Below are positions 1 through 11,463 of a stretch of DNA of 64,000 nt, one piece after another (position 1 is the stretch's first letter; every line of letters begins with the position of its first letter). A program made the position numbers and the translations under genes. Location: contig CM056573.1 of assembly GCA_029721435.1 (NCBI GenBank), forward strand, positions 2,633,501 to 2,697,500, given 5' to 3'. The notes below the pieces were generated by a model. The model searched no databases and was not told where the DNA came from. It saw only the letters and a program-made list of their open reading frames with translations. The stretch comes from Gymnothorax reevesii. Taxonomy: Eukaryota > Chordata > Actinopteri > Anguilliformes > Muraenidae.

Positions 1-98
1 AGGATTTGAAACAGCAACTCTGCAGTTTACCACCACCCTCTCGGCTCCCCCGCTGCCTCAGATACATGGACCCCAGGTGCTGTGAACAGGGGTGCACT

Positions 99-322
99 CT
101 ATATCTGTTCACAACCAGCACAGAGGTATTCTATATCTGTTCACACCCAGCACAGAGATATTCTATATCTGTTCACACCCAGCACAGAGATATTCTATAT
201 CTGTTCACACCCAGCACAAAGATATTCTATATCTGTTCACACCCAGCACAAAGATATTCTATATCTGTTCACACCCAGCACAGAGATATTCTATATCTGT
301 TCACACCCAGCACAGAGATGCT
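99..322. repeat. 32-bp minisatellite, about 7 copies
   Basis: A 32-bp unit beginning ctatatctgttcacaccc recurs at 99, 131, 163, 195, 227, 259 and 291 with only a few substitutions (agcacagag versus agcacaaag). Because 32 is not a multiple of three, each reading frame sees all three phases, and this produces spurious overlapping ORFs of about 100 codons. It is intronic or downstream sequence relative to dlgap2. Confidence 0.95.
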
Positions 323-2263
323 GCACAGACTCTGGGCTCTAATTTCTTGGCGCAGCGCAGGTGGTGTAGCCTGACACAGCCCACGCATGGTAATTTCGTC
401 CGGCGTAGCCCGCGCAGTGGTAATTTCTTGAGGTGCAACACCGTGCGCAGCCTTTGGTAGATGAACGTGCGCCGAAATGGGTGTGGCGGCGCAGTAGGGG
501 GAGGTGTGACATATTCATCAAGACGCAGTGACAATTTCGTAGAAAAAGTTTCCGCTGAAGCTGCGCAGAAAGCTTGCCAGCTCCAACCTGGTTTATTTTC
601 TGTGCAGTGGTAATTTGGCTGACCGGCACACAGTGTGCACACGTCACCGAAATCTCACAGGCAGGTTTCCAGAATGTCAGGCACATTCCAATGCAATAAA
701 TAATTACAGCAACCACTATTTAATGTAACTATCTGAATAAGGTATAATACATAAATTATAGTATCTATATCGATTGTCCTGATGTCAGATTAAAGGCGGT
801 TGGCACGCGTGATGGAAACTCGACCTGACTTAATCAACGCAGCTGAATCTGTGATTAAAACTAACGACTTCACATCTTTCTCAACCAACCACATATATAA
901 TGCTTGTGTTCTATCCTCAGTAAAGCTGCTTGCATACTGAATGCGAAACAAATTTTTTCACATGACTGAGACTGATTACAGTCAAAGTCAATGCAAAGAC
1001 GCGAATACACGCGTCTGTTTATTCTTCTGTTTTCTTCCGTTGAAGATAGACAACAGTCTTTATTTGGTCTCTTTTTTGAAATGGATCGAACAGATTCACA
1101 CTTTATTTCCACACCAGAGATAAAATAGGCTTAAAATAAATAAATAAAATAGTGCTTGTAGTCAGTGACCAAATCAATTCCATGATCATTGACATTGTGA
1201 ATTAAATATCGCATTCACGATCAAGACGGTCCGACGCGAAACGCTCCATGTCCGGCAGCCAGCAAGAAGTGAAAGTACTGTATGTAGATATGAGAACAGA
1301 TTTATAACAAAATAAAGAATAAAAATATACCACCAACAAACAGAACATCCAAAAAAGATGGCCCGCAAATGAATAAATCACAGTGTTCTTTGGATGTTAT
1401 GTTTGTTGTTAAAATGTTTCTTTTTTTAATTCTTTATTTCGTTATCAATCTGTTCTAATCGTCCTCTTTTTTTTTTTGGCTGTCAGACATGGAGTATTTT
1501 AGTTGTAGTTTTAGTACTACTATTATTGTCACTTTTTTTTTATCGTTATTAATGGGGGACAGGAATACAGCCTGATTGCTATGATCTCGTACTGAGTTAA
1601 GATCACATATTGAAAATAAATGTGTGACGTATCTTGCATTGTTGTCCATGCATGTTAATCCCAAAATTTCAAGCCGCAACAGTGTGTAATAAGGAACGCG
1701 CTATCCATCGTTTCTCTTCCCTATGAGCAACCATCGTATTTCATTCTAACTTCATAAGTTTTAATGATCTGACGTAGTTTCGTTTTGAAATTACAATGAA
1801 GTTCACTAATGGTAATAATTTGTGAATGCCCAAGCTAGCCAGCTAACTCATATTCGTAATGCTTAATATAGACGTTAGCGGTGCAGAAAACATGCCTGAA
1901 GCAGCAAAGTAAAATGCAACATTAACGCATCCTGCAGATATAGGACAGGATATATATATATCCTATATTCCAACACATTAAAGATGAGGAGAGGAGCTCA
2001 TTTGATTGGTGAAGATTTGACTCGGCTGTGTTGTACCCAAACACGCCTTCTTTGCCACTTGCGCCGGCAGGAGGAACCGAGGCGGGACAGAGGAATACTT
2101 GTGCCAGGCTACGCCAGACACGAAATTGCAACATACGCCGGGACACACCCGTGGCGCACCCCCCATTCGCAGCGCCTGCACCTGGTCTACGAATTTAGAG
2201 CCCTCTGTCTCTATTTAATGTCATTGTATTTATGCTGACACAATCCCTCATGAGAAACAGGCA

Positions 2264-2474
2264 GGTACACACACGCGTGCGCGGACACACACGCATGCAC
2301 ACACACACATTCACGCACACACGCACACATACACACACACGCGCGCTCAAACACAGGCACGCACACACACACGCATGCACACACAGACACGCACACACAC
2401 ACGCGCACATACACACGCACGCGCACACACACACACACACGCATGCACACACAGACACGCACACACACACTAGG
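2264..2474. repeat. CA-rich interrupted microsatellite
   Basis: Long runs of alternating ca and cg/ca with interruptions (acacacgcgtgcgc type). ORFs reading as His-Thr or Cys-Val repeats here are artefacts of the dinucleotide repeat. Alternating purine-pyrimidine tracts of this kind are Z-DNA prone (general knowledge). Confidence 0.95.
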
Positions 2475-2588
2475 ACATGAGCAGGCTCACACACACACAT
2501 ATGGAAATAGTGGCGTGTCCACATCTTCACCACACAGGGGAGATGTGCCCATATATGGTATGTACATATGCAAAATTAAATACACACA

Positions 2589-4264
2589 CAGTGCTGTGAT
2601 AAAGTATTTGTTCCCTCTTCCCATTTTACCCTGTTTTTTTCTTTACTGAAACAGAGATGGCCGCTCCGCGTTGGTAAGAGCTGTAATGTCAGCAGGTTTT
2701 TGTCATTCTGATCTCGATTGATCGATTTAAGGAGATGATCGAGTTGATCAGATAGTTAATGTATCTCACCTAACTTCTTACATCTAAATCATTTGGCGAA
2801 ATCAAAACAATCACAACTTGTGACTCAAAGACCAGAGTTGACCGTCCCTCCCCTTAAAATTTCAAATCTTCATGTAAAATGCAATATGTGACACGGAGAA
2901 GTCAAGGAAACAAAAAAAAGTAATCAATCAGATAAATTTAATAACTGGTTGCCCCACCTTTAGACGAGTGCCTGCAACCAAATTCTTCGGATAGCAGAAG
3001 GTCAGTTTTTCATATCACCATGGAGCTATTTGTGGAGCACTGGAGAATTTTTGAGGGTGAAACTGCCTCGTGTGAATTTGATCCTGTGTGTCCGATCCTT
3101 GTTTTGCGGCACGACTAAATTGCGCTTGAGTTTCAAGTCACAAACTAATGCCCAAAGATCGCCCTTGAGGATTTTCTGGTAGAAAGTAGAATTGATGGCT
3201 CTGTCAATATTGGCAACTCACCCAGATCCTGACGCAGCAAAGAATTCCCACTCTATCACTCTACCACCCTGTCTGACTATTTTTATGATGTTTTTATCCT
3301 GGAATGCTGTGTTAGCTGTACAACAAATGTAACAGGACCCAAAACGTTTCACTTCTGACTCATCAGTCCACAGAACATTATCCCTATAGGTCTGGGGTTA
3401 AACTACATGTTCATAAGCGAATGTGAAATGGCCCTCTTGTTTACCTTGGTGTGAAATATTTTCCACCTCAGAAATCTTACAGGGAAAGAATTTCTCCATC
3501 TAATGGTTTAATCATGAACACTGACATCATCTGAGGTGGCAACACCAGTGCGGTTCTAGATTGTTGGGTCCTTTCGTGATGTTACAGCTGAGTTGCTGTG
3601 GTGCACAGTTAGGAATTTTGGTGGGCCAGCCAATCAGGGAAAGATCTACCACTGTTTCATATTTTCTAAAAATAAGGGCTCTCACTGTGGTTTGCTGAGT
3701 CCAACAAAAAATGTGTAACCCTTTCTAGACTGAAATGTGCGGATAATTAACTTATCTCCTCAGAAGTGTATTTTAGTCGCAGCACAGTGTGGTGCTTGTT
3801 GATACCTTTAAACCCATTTGACTTTCCCGGAAAACTGACGGATATATTGAGGTGACAGATAGATGTAATGAGGATGGCAGTTATTTAGCCTGACTGTCTT
3901 GTCTAACCCAATTATTACTAATTATATTTTGATTGACTTACTAACGAGGCAATTACTTTTTCACACAGCGCTGTTATCTTTGTCTGATATTAAATTCTGT
4001 TTGATGACATGAAACAAAGTGTGACAAATATGCAAATAAAGAAAAAAAAATTAATTAAATCAAGAGGTGCCATGAATAACATATCCCGCACAAAGGAGAC
4101 AATTTAAATCATTGCACTCCCATGAAAATTTTGTGCAATATCATCAGACTGATTTGGCCCTAAACTCTGGACAGACACACAGACAAACAAATGTCACCAA
4201 ACACAAGACCCCTCCCCCTCTGGGAGGGCCAATCAGGATGGGGCAATACTTTTTCACAGCACTG
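2589..4264 (-). mobile_element. Decayed Tc1/mariner-like transposon
   Basis: Ends match as terminal inverted repeats: cagtgctgtgataaagtatttg at the left and the reverse complement of caatactttttcacagcactg at the right. The interior near 3350-3385 reads, on the minus strand, like the degraded segment around the first catalytic Asp of a Tc1 transposase (an ENVLWTDES-type motif: the plus strand shows gactcatcagtccacagaacatt). No intact ORF survives. The element sits inside a dlgap2 intron. Family assignment is from the motif and the ends; the exact subfamily is not determined. Confidence 0.75.
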
Positions 4265-4494
4265 CACATATGTATCTATGCAGAAAACATTCTTTCATTG
4301 ATGACAGTTATCTAACAATTGCAGAAAAATCATTACTTTATAATGAGTCAGAGAAGAACGCAGTAAATTGATTCCTAATGTTGATTTTAGTCACCTACAC
4401 ACAAAATATAAATAATACAATATTAAACCGGGCCATTATAGATGTGAACTGACGTAAATCTATAACAGCAGATCTGATCTGTACCCCCACATAC

Positions 4495-4580
4495 CTTTTC
4501 TCATCTTCCACTTGAATCCCTATAGAGTGACACTCAGGGGGTCGTTTGCTTTCCAGCTCGATATCAGTCGCAGTTTCCAC
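4495..4580 (-). CDS. dlgap2: dlgap2 internal exon (second GIQV motif)
   Basis: An 86-nt exon, acceptor GTGACAG|GTG and donor AAG|GTATGT. It enters in phase 0 and leaves in phase 2, adding residues about 658-685 counted from the MKGL methionine. It encodes VETATD, then an acidic and basic linker, then HSIGIQVEDEK. VETATD and GIQVEDEKR closely match the equivalent part of mammalian DLGAP2 as I recall it. In the family, GIQV-type motifs bind dynein light chain (DYNLL), linking the PSD scaffold to motor complexes. The first valine completes a second such motif whose SSIGIQ half lies in the previous exon. The mammalian protein as I remember it has roughly 13 extra residues just before VETATD. They are not encoded here or by a neighbour I could recognise, so a microexon may be missed, skipped or absent. 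Confidence 0.9.
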
Positions 4581-7500
4581 CTGTCACAGCAAAAACACGA
4601 ACAACAATAAAACTCTGAAGGTCCACAGCCATTTCACTAACTGACACACCTCTGAGCAGAAAAGAGACAGCTGACTAGTGAAATTAGCGGCTGCTGTGAT
4701 TGGTTGGAGTAAGAATCTGTTTACACTCTGCCCTCCGCGGAATATGTTTTGGGAGCAATTTTCAGATGCAGTTTTTTTTTTCCCCACAAGAAAATTTCTG
4801 TTCAAAAGATGCTTTAATAACCATTACAAGAAAAAAATGGCCATGACAGTTGTTCATTTGACAAAATTTTTACCCAAAAGGAAGCATGATAGGGGTAGGA
4901 CCAATCAAAGCCTTAGGCCTTCTAGTTTAACAGGATGCCACCACCTTTGTGTTCGCTTTAAATGTGAGCCCCACAAACACAGTGATGTCAGGGCAGACCG
5001 CCGGCCCTCTGATGGGTCTCTTTGGGTTATGTACCTGTAGTATCACATTTGACACAGACATTTTCAACAGGATTTTACAATAAAATAAGCAATAATATGT
5101 GTATATTTATAAGTTGCTACAATCCAGTAAATATTCAAATTAGATTATTAGTTACAATATAAAAGTTGTTTTTATCATAAATTTGTCAAAATTAAAAAAA
5201 AAAAAGTCCTCCATGTAAAAAAAAATAAAAAAACCTCCAGGTTGGTTAATGGGGGGCGGCCATCTTTGATTGTGTATTCTACAGACCTCTACTGCCTGCA
5301 GTGCATGGATAATCCATCAGGGGGCAGATGACATGTATCAGATTGCATTGCAAATGTTTTTAAGGAAAGTATCCATCCTGTGGATGACATGGAGGCCACA
5401 AAGGGTTGTGCATCAAATATGAAACATTAGTGTTACAGGGTCAATTCGCTGCTGTTGGTGATTGAAAAATCAGGCTGCGATAAACAGACATAAGTGGCAA
5501 CTTTGATTAACACAGACAAAGGCTGAGCAGGTTTATGCGAGCCAGAATTTCTGGGCTTTCATCTGCGTTGGACTTGCGCAATACAAGGTCATTACAGTCC
5601 TGAGGAGGGATATAACAGGCGGTCCACAGCCTACCAGCCTACCTAACCCTTTGTTATATGTTGTCCAATATTTTGAACTGAAGTTAAGTGGGGTTTATTT
5701 TCTCTAGGCTCATAGACTCCCTGAAAACAAAAAATGTACATTTTACTGGACATTTCCAGATAATAATTTCCTCAATGGGTGCCTCTCTGATTAGTCACAT
5801 GATTTACCTCAAACAATCACAATGGCCGTATCCACAAGTAAGAGGTAAGTTGACATAACTCAGAAATAGTCTCTTATTGTACAAGGTTTGATCAGACTTT
5901 TTTCTGTTGGGGGATTGAAGTACATTATACAGCACAAACTGAAAACACAATCTGTGTAATGCATGTGTGTTCGTTGGAATACATCTGAGTCTAAGCTCTA
6001 TCAAAAATATTGGACATTATGCAGGCCAAGTAAATAGCTCAAATAAGCAATGTCCAGAATACAGACAGATCATCATGCAGATCAATGACCAGGTTTCTTC
6101 AACTTTGCATTATTTCTGTGACTCTGCATGCATAACGGCCAAAATACTGGATGGCAGTGTGCGTCCCACGAGCATAATGTCCAAAATAATGGACAGCCAG
6201 ACCACCCACTTGCACCACCCCCTAGCCACCCCCCCTCCCCCCACACACATAAAATATTGCACCAAATCCCAACAAATGGTCCAAGGCACTGGTTGGTACT
6301 CTGTACATTTAAGGGTTAATAAAGGCATCTCTGCGTTGTGTGAGAGTTGCAAGCCTGCGCCTCACTGTGGTCTGTACCGTGGGAGTTATACAGTTTAGTG
6401 AATTAAAGTCCCCATTAGCGAAGTGCAGCGGGCACATGTATTCATTCAGCGGCAATTTCCCCATTTGTTAGAAAAAAAAATAGACGAACAATTGTACAAC
6501 ACTGCTGTCTACATGGTCTCACTGAGGTCCAGTACTGAATCCTCTCAGGCCACATTAGATTCCACTGGCGAATCGAAGCATTCTGTAGTTTACCCACAAC
6601 ACCGGAGTCCATCTGAATTCCAACATATTCCTGGCGCCCAGAATGTTTGCTGCTTTCAAGCTGATTAAAAACTGTGTAAATCAAACCTGTCACCGGGGCG
6701 ATAATTTCAGTGCACAGAGACACCATATGTGCTCAGAGCCTGCAATACAACATTAAGCACAAGCCCTTAAATTCATCATTCATCATTCTGCGTGTGCCGG
6801 CCGAGCACCAGGGGCTGCGCAGTGCGTATGGGTCTGCGATGCAGTGTTTGGAGTGAAGCAGCGAGATTTAAGGACAGCCTGACAGTTACAGATTAGTAGC
6901 TTCCAACAGCGGAGTGTAAATACGTGCGGATTTCTAACAGATGTGCAGCCAGGCTGCAGACCTATATAACAATAGCGACGTCAAGGAAAAAGTGTGATTA
7001 ATAAAAATGAAAAAGGAATGGAGCCGACACGTTTTCCGTTATATCTGGTGGCAGGTCTGACATTTTTCAGCTGCAGCTGTAAGATTGCATTCATTCCAGG
7101 GGTTAGTCAGAGGAAGTGGCGGCAAAGTAGCCATTTTACAGTGATCCCCGGCAATTTCTAATATCACTAAAGAACCAATGTAAAGTGAACCCTAATTACT
7201 AGGCTAATGTCACTATACCCACTTTAACCAATCAGACCTCTGGAATATGAGTAGAAATAGTAGCCACTGTACTTCAGCCACTAAGAGGAGATTTTTGTAG
7301 GCACAGCAAACGTTTTTCACATCATAAATCTCCTTATTTTTTAGAATACATATTACAACAGCAAAGGGGTCTAAAAACACGAAAAAGAATCCTCCATTCC
7401 GGTCCAATCTGTTTGGGCAATGAGGCAGAAAAACCATGGGACCTCGGGAGTGAAAGGGTTAAGAACTCTGCTGAACTACACACTTGTCACAGCCCTCATG

Positions 7501-7950
7501 TCTGATTGACTGGTTCTCGCAGTCTGCAAAAGCCCTGATTGGTTCTGGCAGTGTGCGAGAGCTCTGTGGTCTCCTGGTTTATTGTCTCATTCACTCTCTC
7601 AGTGTGATCAGCTGTAGCTACTCCTCTCTGTCTGATTATCCTGTGCATAAAAGCTTCTGGTTTTGTCTCAGTTGTGGTTGGACTGTCTGAGACTCAGGGC
7701 TTTTACTCTCACAGTTTACTCTGTGTTCTAGTTTTCCCCCCTGATGTCCCATCCAGGGAGCTTAATCACCAGTGAGCAAATTATTAGGTACAGTGGGATA
7801 CCTGAGCCATCCTCCAGTTCTCCACATGATAAACGCCCCCCAGTGGCTCATCACTGATCTTGCGATTTGCTCCCCTCCTGCCCAGTTCATCACATTTGCC
7901 GCAAATTTAGCCAATGAGAGCAGTGCTGCATGGGAACGGACTGGACCCAC
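4581..7950 (-). other. dlgap2: dlgap2 intron between exons 7951-8303 and 4495-4580
   Basis: A 3.4-kb phase-0 intron. It is mostly unique-looking AT-rich sequence with short poly-A tracts near 5190-5230. No convincing gene or complete mobile element was recognised. A small DLGAP2 microexon could be hidden here. Confidence 0.85.
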
Positions 7951-8303
7951 CTGAATCCCAATGGAGGATCGCGGGGTCTGCAGGTACTCCTCAGCCCGGG
8001 ACACCAGGACCGCCTTGTCGCTCGTGAGCACCGCACTGTTTGTCGACGAGTGGCGGTTGTTGGCTGCCATCTCCATGGCGATGGTCACCGCTTTAGCGCT
8101 GTCCAGGCTGTCAGTGGAGTTGTACAAACCTCTCCCAAGGCTGTCCGGGGTCCAAGACGCCCCCTGGCGATGCCGACCCTCCTGGTAGGCGTCCTGCGTA
8201 GATTCGGTGCTGCTCTGGGCCGTAATGGAGATGAGCGGTTTGGAAGTGGTGCGCGGTGGGACGGGGGGCGGAGTCTTTTTATAACTGGGCGTGTATGTTA
8301 TTG
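7951..8303 (-). CDS. dlgap2: dlgap2 internal exon (proline-rich segment)
   Basis: A 353-nt exon, acceptor ACCTTTCAG|CA and donor CAG|GTGGGT, entering in phase 1 (a Gly/Ala codon is split: G|CA = Ala) and leaving in phase 0. It covers residues about 541-657 from the MKGL methionine. It begins AITYTPSYKKTPPPVPPRTT, a PxxP-rich stretch typical of DLGAP proteins and a plausible SH3-domain ligand. It continues with SKPLISITAQSSTESTQDAY, which is strongly diagnostic of the family, then a Ser/Asp-rich linker (LYNSTDSLDS) and KAVLVSRAEEYL. It ends in SSIGIQ, the first half of a dynein-light-chain-type motif. The KAVLVSRAEE segment favours DLGAP2 over DLGAP1, 3 or 4. The role is postsynaptic density scaffolding (family knowledge). 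Confidence 0.96.
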
Positions 8304-9585
8304 CTGAAAGGTAAAATAACGGGAGGGATTGCACGAGAAGTTAACAAAAAAATATGCATCTAATGCTAAGGTTGTTAATGTGAGTTCAGCATTAAAATGC
8401 ATAACATCCATTATGTAAGTGGCTTAATGCTGCTCAGGGTCGTGGGTGGGGGGCAGTGGGTATGAGTGTCATCAGTGCCACGGGAACGTGAGGAGGACGT
8501 GGCCCCTCCCCAGTGGAAGGTACAGGGATTACAGCAGCACTACCCACCGCACCAGCACACTGAGCACAGAATGTGCTGAACATCATGCAGCGTAAGAAAC
8601 ACCATGTGATTCTGTAGCGTGCAGGGACTGCATGTTCAGCTTAGTACAAACCGCACCCCATAATGCAATCCTTCAGAAAAGCCTTACTTTGACCTTAACT
8701 TTCTTAGTATTTACAAAATTTTGAGTAAAAGTTTGCATGATTCATGGCCGATTTAAGAGTTAAATTAACATGAATTAAAACCGCAAGCGGTGTTATGGCC
8801 CTCAACCTCCCGTCCGATCACCTCCCTGGCGGCCGGTGGGGCCACTTAGCAATGACAGGACAGCATATCTTGTCTGTTACATGGTGGGGTTTGGTGCTGC
8901 CTGAATGTCTTTTTGGTATTAACCTTGTGCCATTTGCCCTGCCTATTGTCTCCTATTTTCTGTAGGTGGAGCTTGTGTAATTGCTCAATGGTTTCTGGAG
9001 CCAGCCGCTATAAAGCCCGCCCTGTTGGCAAGATGGCTCTCTCTCGCGTCTCGGCCAGAGCAAACGCCGGCACACCTGCACCATTTTTTCTTTCTAGTTA
9101 TGGTTTAGTTATTTTTCTCTTCTAAGTTTAATTCCTGATTAATGTAAAATTCTTGGTGGTTACTTTCTGCAGGTTTTCAGAGCAGATAGTGAGAGCAGAT
9201 TAGAAAGAGGACCGGAAGACCACAGCTTTATTTGCCCACACTGCATACTGTGCGTGGGGCTCGGGAGTCAGGCAAGCTGGTGTTCCACCTCAGTGAGTAA
9301 ACAGGAGGGGTTTCTTTCGTTTTACTTTTAACTATCGTAACCACCTCGGGCTTTCTGTTGTTGGGGATTGTAACTGCATTCTATTTTGTTGTACCGCAAG
9401 TTCATTTAAATTTAAAAACCAGTAAAACTTGAAGTTTGTTTTGCGTAAAAGTGTTGTCCGTCTTTTATGTTATGAGGTCCACATTTAGTTTTTATTTGTT
9501 GGATTGAAGTTGGATTTCGTAACATTTCCAATTGCCCAATTTTTTTCGACTGCGTAAAAATAATTGTTTTCCTCCCATCCCTCCC

Positions 9586-10045
9586 AATTAGATGAAAACC
9601 CTAGGAGGAGATGTAGAAAGTATGAGGGGTGTGATTTCATATGTCCATGCATGGCCGACTTCCTGTTGGGTTTAGGGAGGGGCTATAATGTAATTTTTAA
9701 CTTGCCCCAACATGGGCTATGTCTCTACCAAGTTTCATTTTTCTACGTGGAAAAAAGTTTGGGGTGGGCTCCCATTAGCGTAATGTATTTTGATTTTTGA
9801 CAGGGCGTGGCCAAGTCATTTTTCAATATTATTTCTTGGGGACTTCAAATAAAAAATTTTTTTGCCAGTCTTGAATTTTTTGTCAAATAAAATTCACTTT
9901 TCGTTAATGTTCAAGGGTCAAATTTGCGTTCAAAGTGCGGAAAGGATGATAGTAATAATAATAATAATAATAACAACGGAACCATGCAGTTTCAATAGGC
10001 CCTTGTCGGCTTCGGCCAAGCTCGGACCTAATTAACATCCTAAAT
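9586..10045. repeat. Dispersed teleost repeat with AAT microsatellite
   Basis: The block includes ggccgacttcctgttgggtt, accaagtttcattt, gtggaaaaaagtttggggtgg, gacagggcgtggccaagtcat and aatgttcaagggtcaaatttg. It is followed by (aat)n at about 9951-9972 and then ccttgtcggcttcggccaagctcgg. I recognise this series as a high-copy fish genomic repeat. The final part forms a short hairpin (gtcggcttcggccaagc). It has no coding capacity; the class is uncertain. Confidence 0.55.
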
Positions 10046-10703
10046 ATAGATTAAGGAGCTTTGCACTCACACCTTAAATAACATGTTAAGGTAAATTTAT
10101 GGAGTCTGTTTCACACAGTTAGGGCCACCTTTTTCAAATTATGCAGTTGCACACATTTTCAGGCATTAAATGAAGGTTAATTTAAGAATATATGAAGTAC
10201 ATTGTATATCGTAGTATACAAGCACAATGATTTGATTGCATATGCTATGCCGAATGGCAAATGGTTCCTTTTCTTCTTGATTTACGGACAGTAAAACGAC
10301 ACACAGCTGACCCCAGCACCTCCTCACGGCTCCTTCTAAATGCGCTCTGTTGAAGCGTAAGGGATCTCCTCCAGAAACCCCTCTTTCATGTGCAGATTAT
10401 GACCCTCCTCCACAGAGAATACCCAGGAGATTAAGGGTTCTCAGTTTGATTTAGATTTTTTAAGGGCTTATCTATCATCACAAAGCCTTCTATCTCAAGT
10501 TTAAATTTGTTTATTAATAGAGGAGATATGAGGTCTCACAGCTACGATGTTGTTAAGACCCAAATGATTTAACAGCCGCCGCTTCTTGGCATACCAATTT
10601 TGTGCTGTTGGTAAAACATATTTCAGCTTTATGAATAAAAATCATGCTGAAGTATACTGCAACAAGTCAGGTTTGATTTACCAAGGGAAACATTGCAGTT
10701 GCA

Positions 10704-11236
10704 GATTCCGATGAGCAGAGCGTTACAGAGATCCCAAAGAGCAGGGCGTTACAGAAAACCCAATGAGCAGGGCGTTACAGAGATCCCAATGAGCAGGGCG
10801 TTACAGAGATCCCGATGCGCAGGGTGTTACAGAGATCCCAATGAGCAGGGCGTTACAGAGATCCCAAAGAGCAGGGCGTTACAGAGATCCCGATGAGCAG
10901 GGCGTTACAGAGATCCCGATGCGCAGGGTGTTACAGAGATCCCAATGAGCAGGGCGTTACAGAGATCCCAAAGAGCAGGGCGTTACAGAGATCCCAATGA
11001 GCAGGGCGTTACAGAGATCCCAATGAGCAGGGCGTTACAGAGATCCCAAAGAGCAGGGCGTTACAGAGATCCCAATGAGCAGGGCGTTACAGAGATCCCA
11101 AAGAGCAGGGCGTTACAGAGATCCCAATGAGCAGGGCGTTACAGAGATCCCGATGAGCAGGGCGTTACAGAGATCCCAAAGAGCAGGGCGTTACAGAGAT
11201 CCCAATGAGCAGGGCGTTACAGAGATCCCGATGAGC
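10704..11236. repeat. 26-bp minisatellite, about 20 copies
   Basis: The unit gagcagggcgttacagagat plus cccaat repeats head to tail with variants (cccaaag, cccgatg, gcgcagggtg). Three units (78 bp) encode 26 codons, which explains the apparent MSRALQRSQ..GRYRDP peptide repeats; these are artefacts. On the minus strand the unit reads tgtaacgccctgctcattgg, nearly the codons of the CNALLIGI motif of the adjoining LINE fragment, so the array most likely arose by tandem duplication inside that LINE. Confidence 0.95.
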
Positions 11237-11463
11237 TGGGCATTACAGTCGTCAAGCCTTGAAGAGACAAAAGCATGGACAAGCTTTTCTGCATCGGTGA
11301 GGATGAGGAAGGGACGGAGCTCGGTGTTGTTTCTGAGGTGAAAGAAGGAGGTCTTAAACAGGTGTTTGATGTGATTGTCGAATATGAGGTGAGGGTCCAG
11401 GTTTACACCAAGGTTTGTAACAGTAGTTGAAAGAGGGAAGTCCGTAGACCAAGCATTGTCCAC
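11191..11463 (-). pseudogene. LINE reverse-transcriptase C-terminal fragment
   Basis: The minus-strand translation contains VTNLGVNLDPHLIFDNHIK, TSFFHLRN, LRPFLILTDAEKLVHAFV and SSRLDDCNAQLIGI. This is the region downstream of the reverse-transcriptase active site in vertebrate CR1/L2-like non-LTR retrotransposons, where SRLDYCNALL is usual. It is a 5'-truncated relic. Reading on toward lower coordinates, the frame runs into the 26-bp minisatellite. Clade assignment is tentative. Confidence 0.75.

Larger units (their letters stand above)
1..4494 (-). other. dlgap2: dlgap2 intron following exon 4495-4580 (partial)
   Basis: This runs from the donor at 4494-4493 (AAG|GTATGT on the minus strand) to the window edge. 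I see no sequence encoding the expected next part of the protein (the stretch after the second GIQV motif, the GH1 domain, or the C-terminal PDZ ligand), so those exons should lie left of the window. Contents: the 32-bp minisatellite, an AT-rich unannotated stretch (about 640-2230), a CA-rich microsatellite and a decayed Tc1 element. Confidence 0.8.

Noticed and set aside
2195..2533. Cys/Val-rich and His/Thr-rich ORFs over CA repeats (also at 57311-57759)
   Set aside because: Translation of dinucleotide repeats.
7470..7760. Possible LTR or promoter (tgtcac start, cataaaag TATA-like)
   Set aside because: No matching second end, duplication or transcript context; too weak to annotate.
8940..9340. 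Antisense promoter and first exon (ctataaag, then cctcagtgagta)
   Set aside because: A TATA-like word and a donor-like word occur, but no ORF or further exon supports a gene.
10693..11341. Repeat-protein genes (MSRALQRSQ-type) in the 26-bp array
   Set aside because: The 26-bp unit produces a 26-residue period in every frame; the frame has no conserved start or context.
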